Assembly: GCA_023387935.1 (NCBI GenBank)
Contig: JAEWHG010000179.1
Coordinates: forward strand, 1-6,374
Length of the DNA: 6,374 bases
Reading direction: 5' to 3'
From: Bacillota bacterium
Lineage (GTDB): Bacteria > Bacillota > Clostridia > Peptostreptococcales > Natronincolaceae
This document shows, one piece after another, positions 6,246 to 6,374 of the stretch. A program made the position numbers and the translations under genes. How positions within the stretch are numbered: the first letter of the stretch is position 1; each line of letters starts with the position of its first letter. The notes beneath the pieces were generated by a model. It searched no databases. It worked only from the letters and a program-made list of their open reading frames with translations, and was not told where the DNA came from.

Positions 6246-6253
6246 TAAATAAA

Positions 6254-6268
6254 TGATAATCATTATCA
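6254..6268 (+). promoter_or_regulatory. Fur box (iron-responsive operator)
   Basis: TGATAATCATTATCA is a perfect 7-1-7 inverted repeat and matches the Bacillus Fur consensus TGATAATNATTATCA at every position. The related PerR box (TTATAAT half-site) and Zur box (TCGTAAT half-site) differ at positions that are clear here. It begins 9 bases after the -10 box, covering the likely transcription start, where Fe-bound Fur would block RNA polymerase. Prediction: the downstream gene is repressed when iron is plentiful. Confidence 0.9.
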
Positions 6269-6289
6269 ACCAAAAGGGGGCAATATAAA

Positions 6290-6374
6290 ATGAAAGCTTT
6301 ATTAGTGGGAGCAGATAGATTAGGTAATATACCAGATACATTACAAAGCTATGGAATAAAAGAGTATATACATT
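6290..6374 (+). CDS. DUF2325-like small protein, N-terminal fragment (3' end outside window)
   Basis: Only the first 28 codons are present, starting MKALLVGADRLGNIP and reaching GIKEYIH. The opening strand followed by VGADRLGNIP resembles the glycine-rich start of a nucleotide-binding-like fold. Together with the 'L-GI-EYIH' segment it matches my memory of short (about 90-100 residue) DUF2325 proteins, whose function is unknown. The start is well supported: GGGGG at 6276-6280 lies 9 bases before the ATG. No signal peptide or membrane segment is seen in this part. It is the first gene after a strong promoter overlapped by a perfect Fur box, so a role in iron limitation is inferred. From memory, such genes often sit near feoA/feoB ferrous iron transport genes in clostridia, which the sequence beyond the window would show. 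The family call rests on 28 residues only. Confidence 0.65.
   Translation, partial: MKALLVGADRLGNIPDTLQSYGIKEYIH

Noticed and set aside
6254..6268. PerR or Zur operator as the identity of the palindrome
   Set aside because: The half-site is TGATAAT, which fits Fur. PerR would have TTATAAT and Zur TCGTAAT.

Overview
The window looks like chromosome from a low-G+C Gram-positive anaerobe in the Clostridia. The evidence is the strongly A/T-rich sequence, strong GGAGG-type ribosome binding sites, a T-box leader, a consensus Bacillus-type Fur box, and the order relA/rsh - dtd - MBL hydrolase - hemZ - [T-box] - hisS - aspS, which I recall as common in clostridia. The last gene's N-terminus reminds me of Alkaliphilus-like genomes, but a genus assignment would be a guess. 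I see no mobile element, CRISPR array, tRNA or rRNA gene. All convincing genes are on the + strand.

Layout. (1) Positions 1-2733 hold the end of a co-directional, tightly spaced gene string: the C-terminal tail of the (p)ppGpp synthetase/hydrolase (RelA/Rsh, stop at 126), D-aminoacyl-tRNA deacylase (dtd, 140-589), a glyoxalase II-like metallo-beta-lactamase-fold hydrolase (600-1220), and the HemZ-type radical SAM protein (1231-2733). Gaps are about 10-13 bases, so these are probably co-transcribed from a promoter upstream of the window. (2) A perfect TTGACA-17-TATAAT promoter (2720-2748) straddles the end of hemZ and drives a T-box leader (about 2755-2996). Its Stem I, specifier loop, T-box sequence, antiterminator and intrinsic terminator can all be drawn by hand. 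The leader controls hisS (3053-4321) and aspS (4326-6092), the histidyl- and aspartyl-tRNA synthetases. An 11-14 bp hairpin with a T-run (6101-6144) ends the unit. (3) A second perfect TTGACA-17-TATAAT promoter (6217-6245), immediately followed by a 15-bp perfect Fur box (6254-6268), precedes the first 28 codons of a DUF2325-like protein that runs off the window (6290-6374).

How the parts fit. The left and middle parts share a tRNA and amino-acid-starvation theme: the stringent-response enzyme, tRNA proofreading by Dtd, and two synthetases whose expression is sensed by uncharged tRNA. The specifier loop reads GACAC, so an Asp codon (GAC) and a His codon (CAC) overlap. Fold, T-box discriminator pairing and convention all favour Asp, but the overlap is notable directly upstream of hisS-aspS. 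The right edge starts an unrelated, iron-regulated unit built around a protein of unknown function, which is the least understood item in the window.
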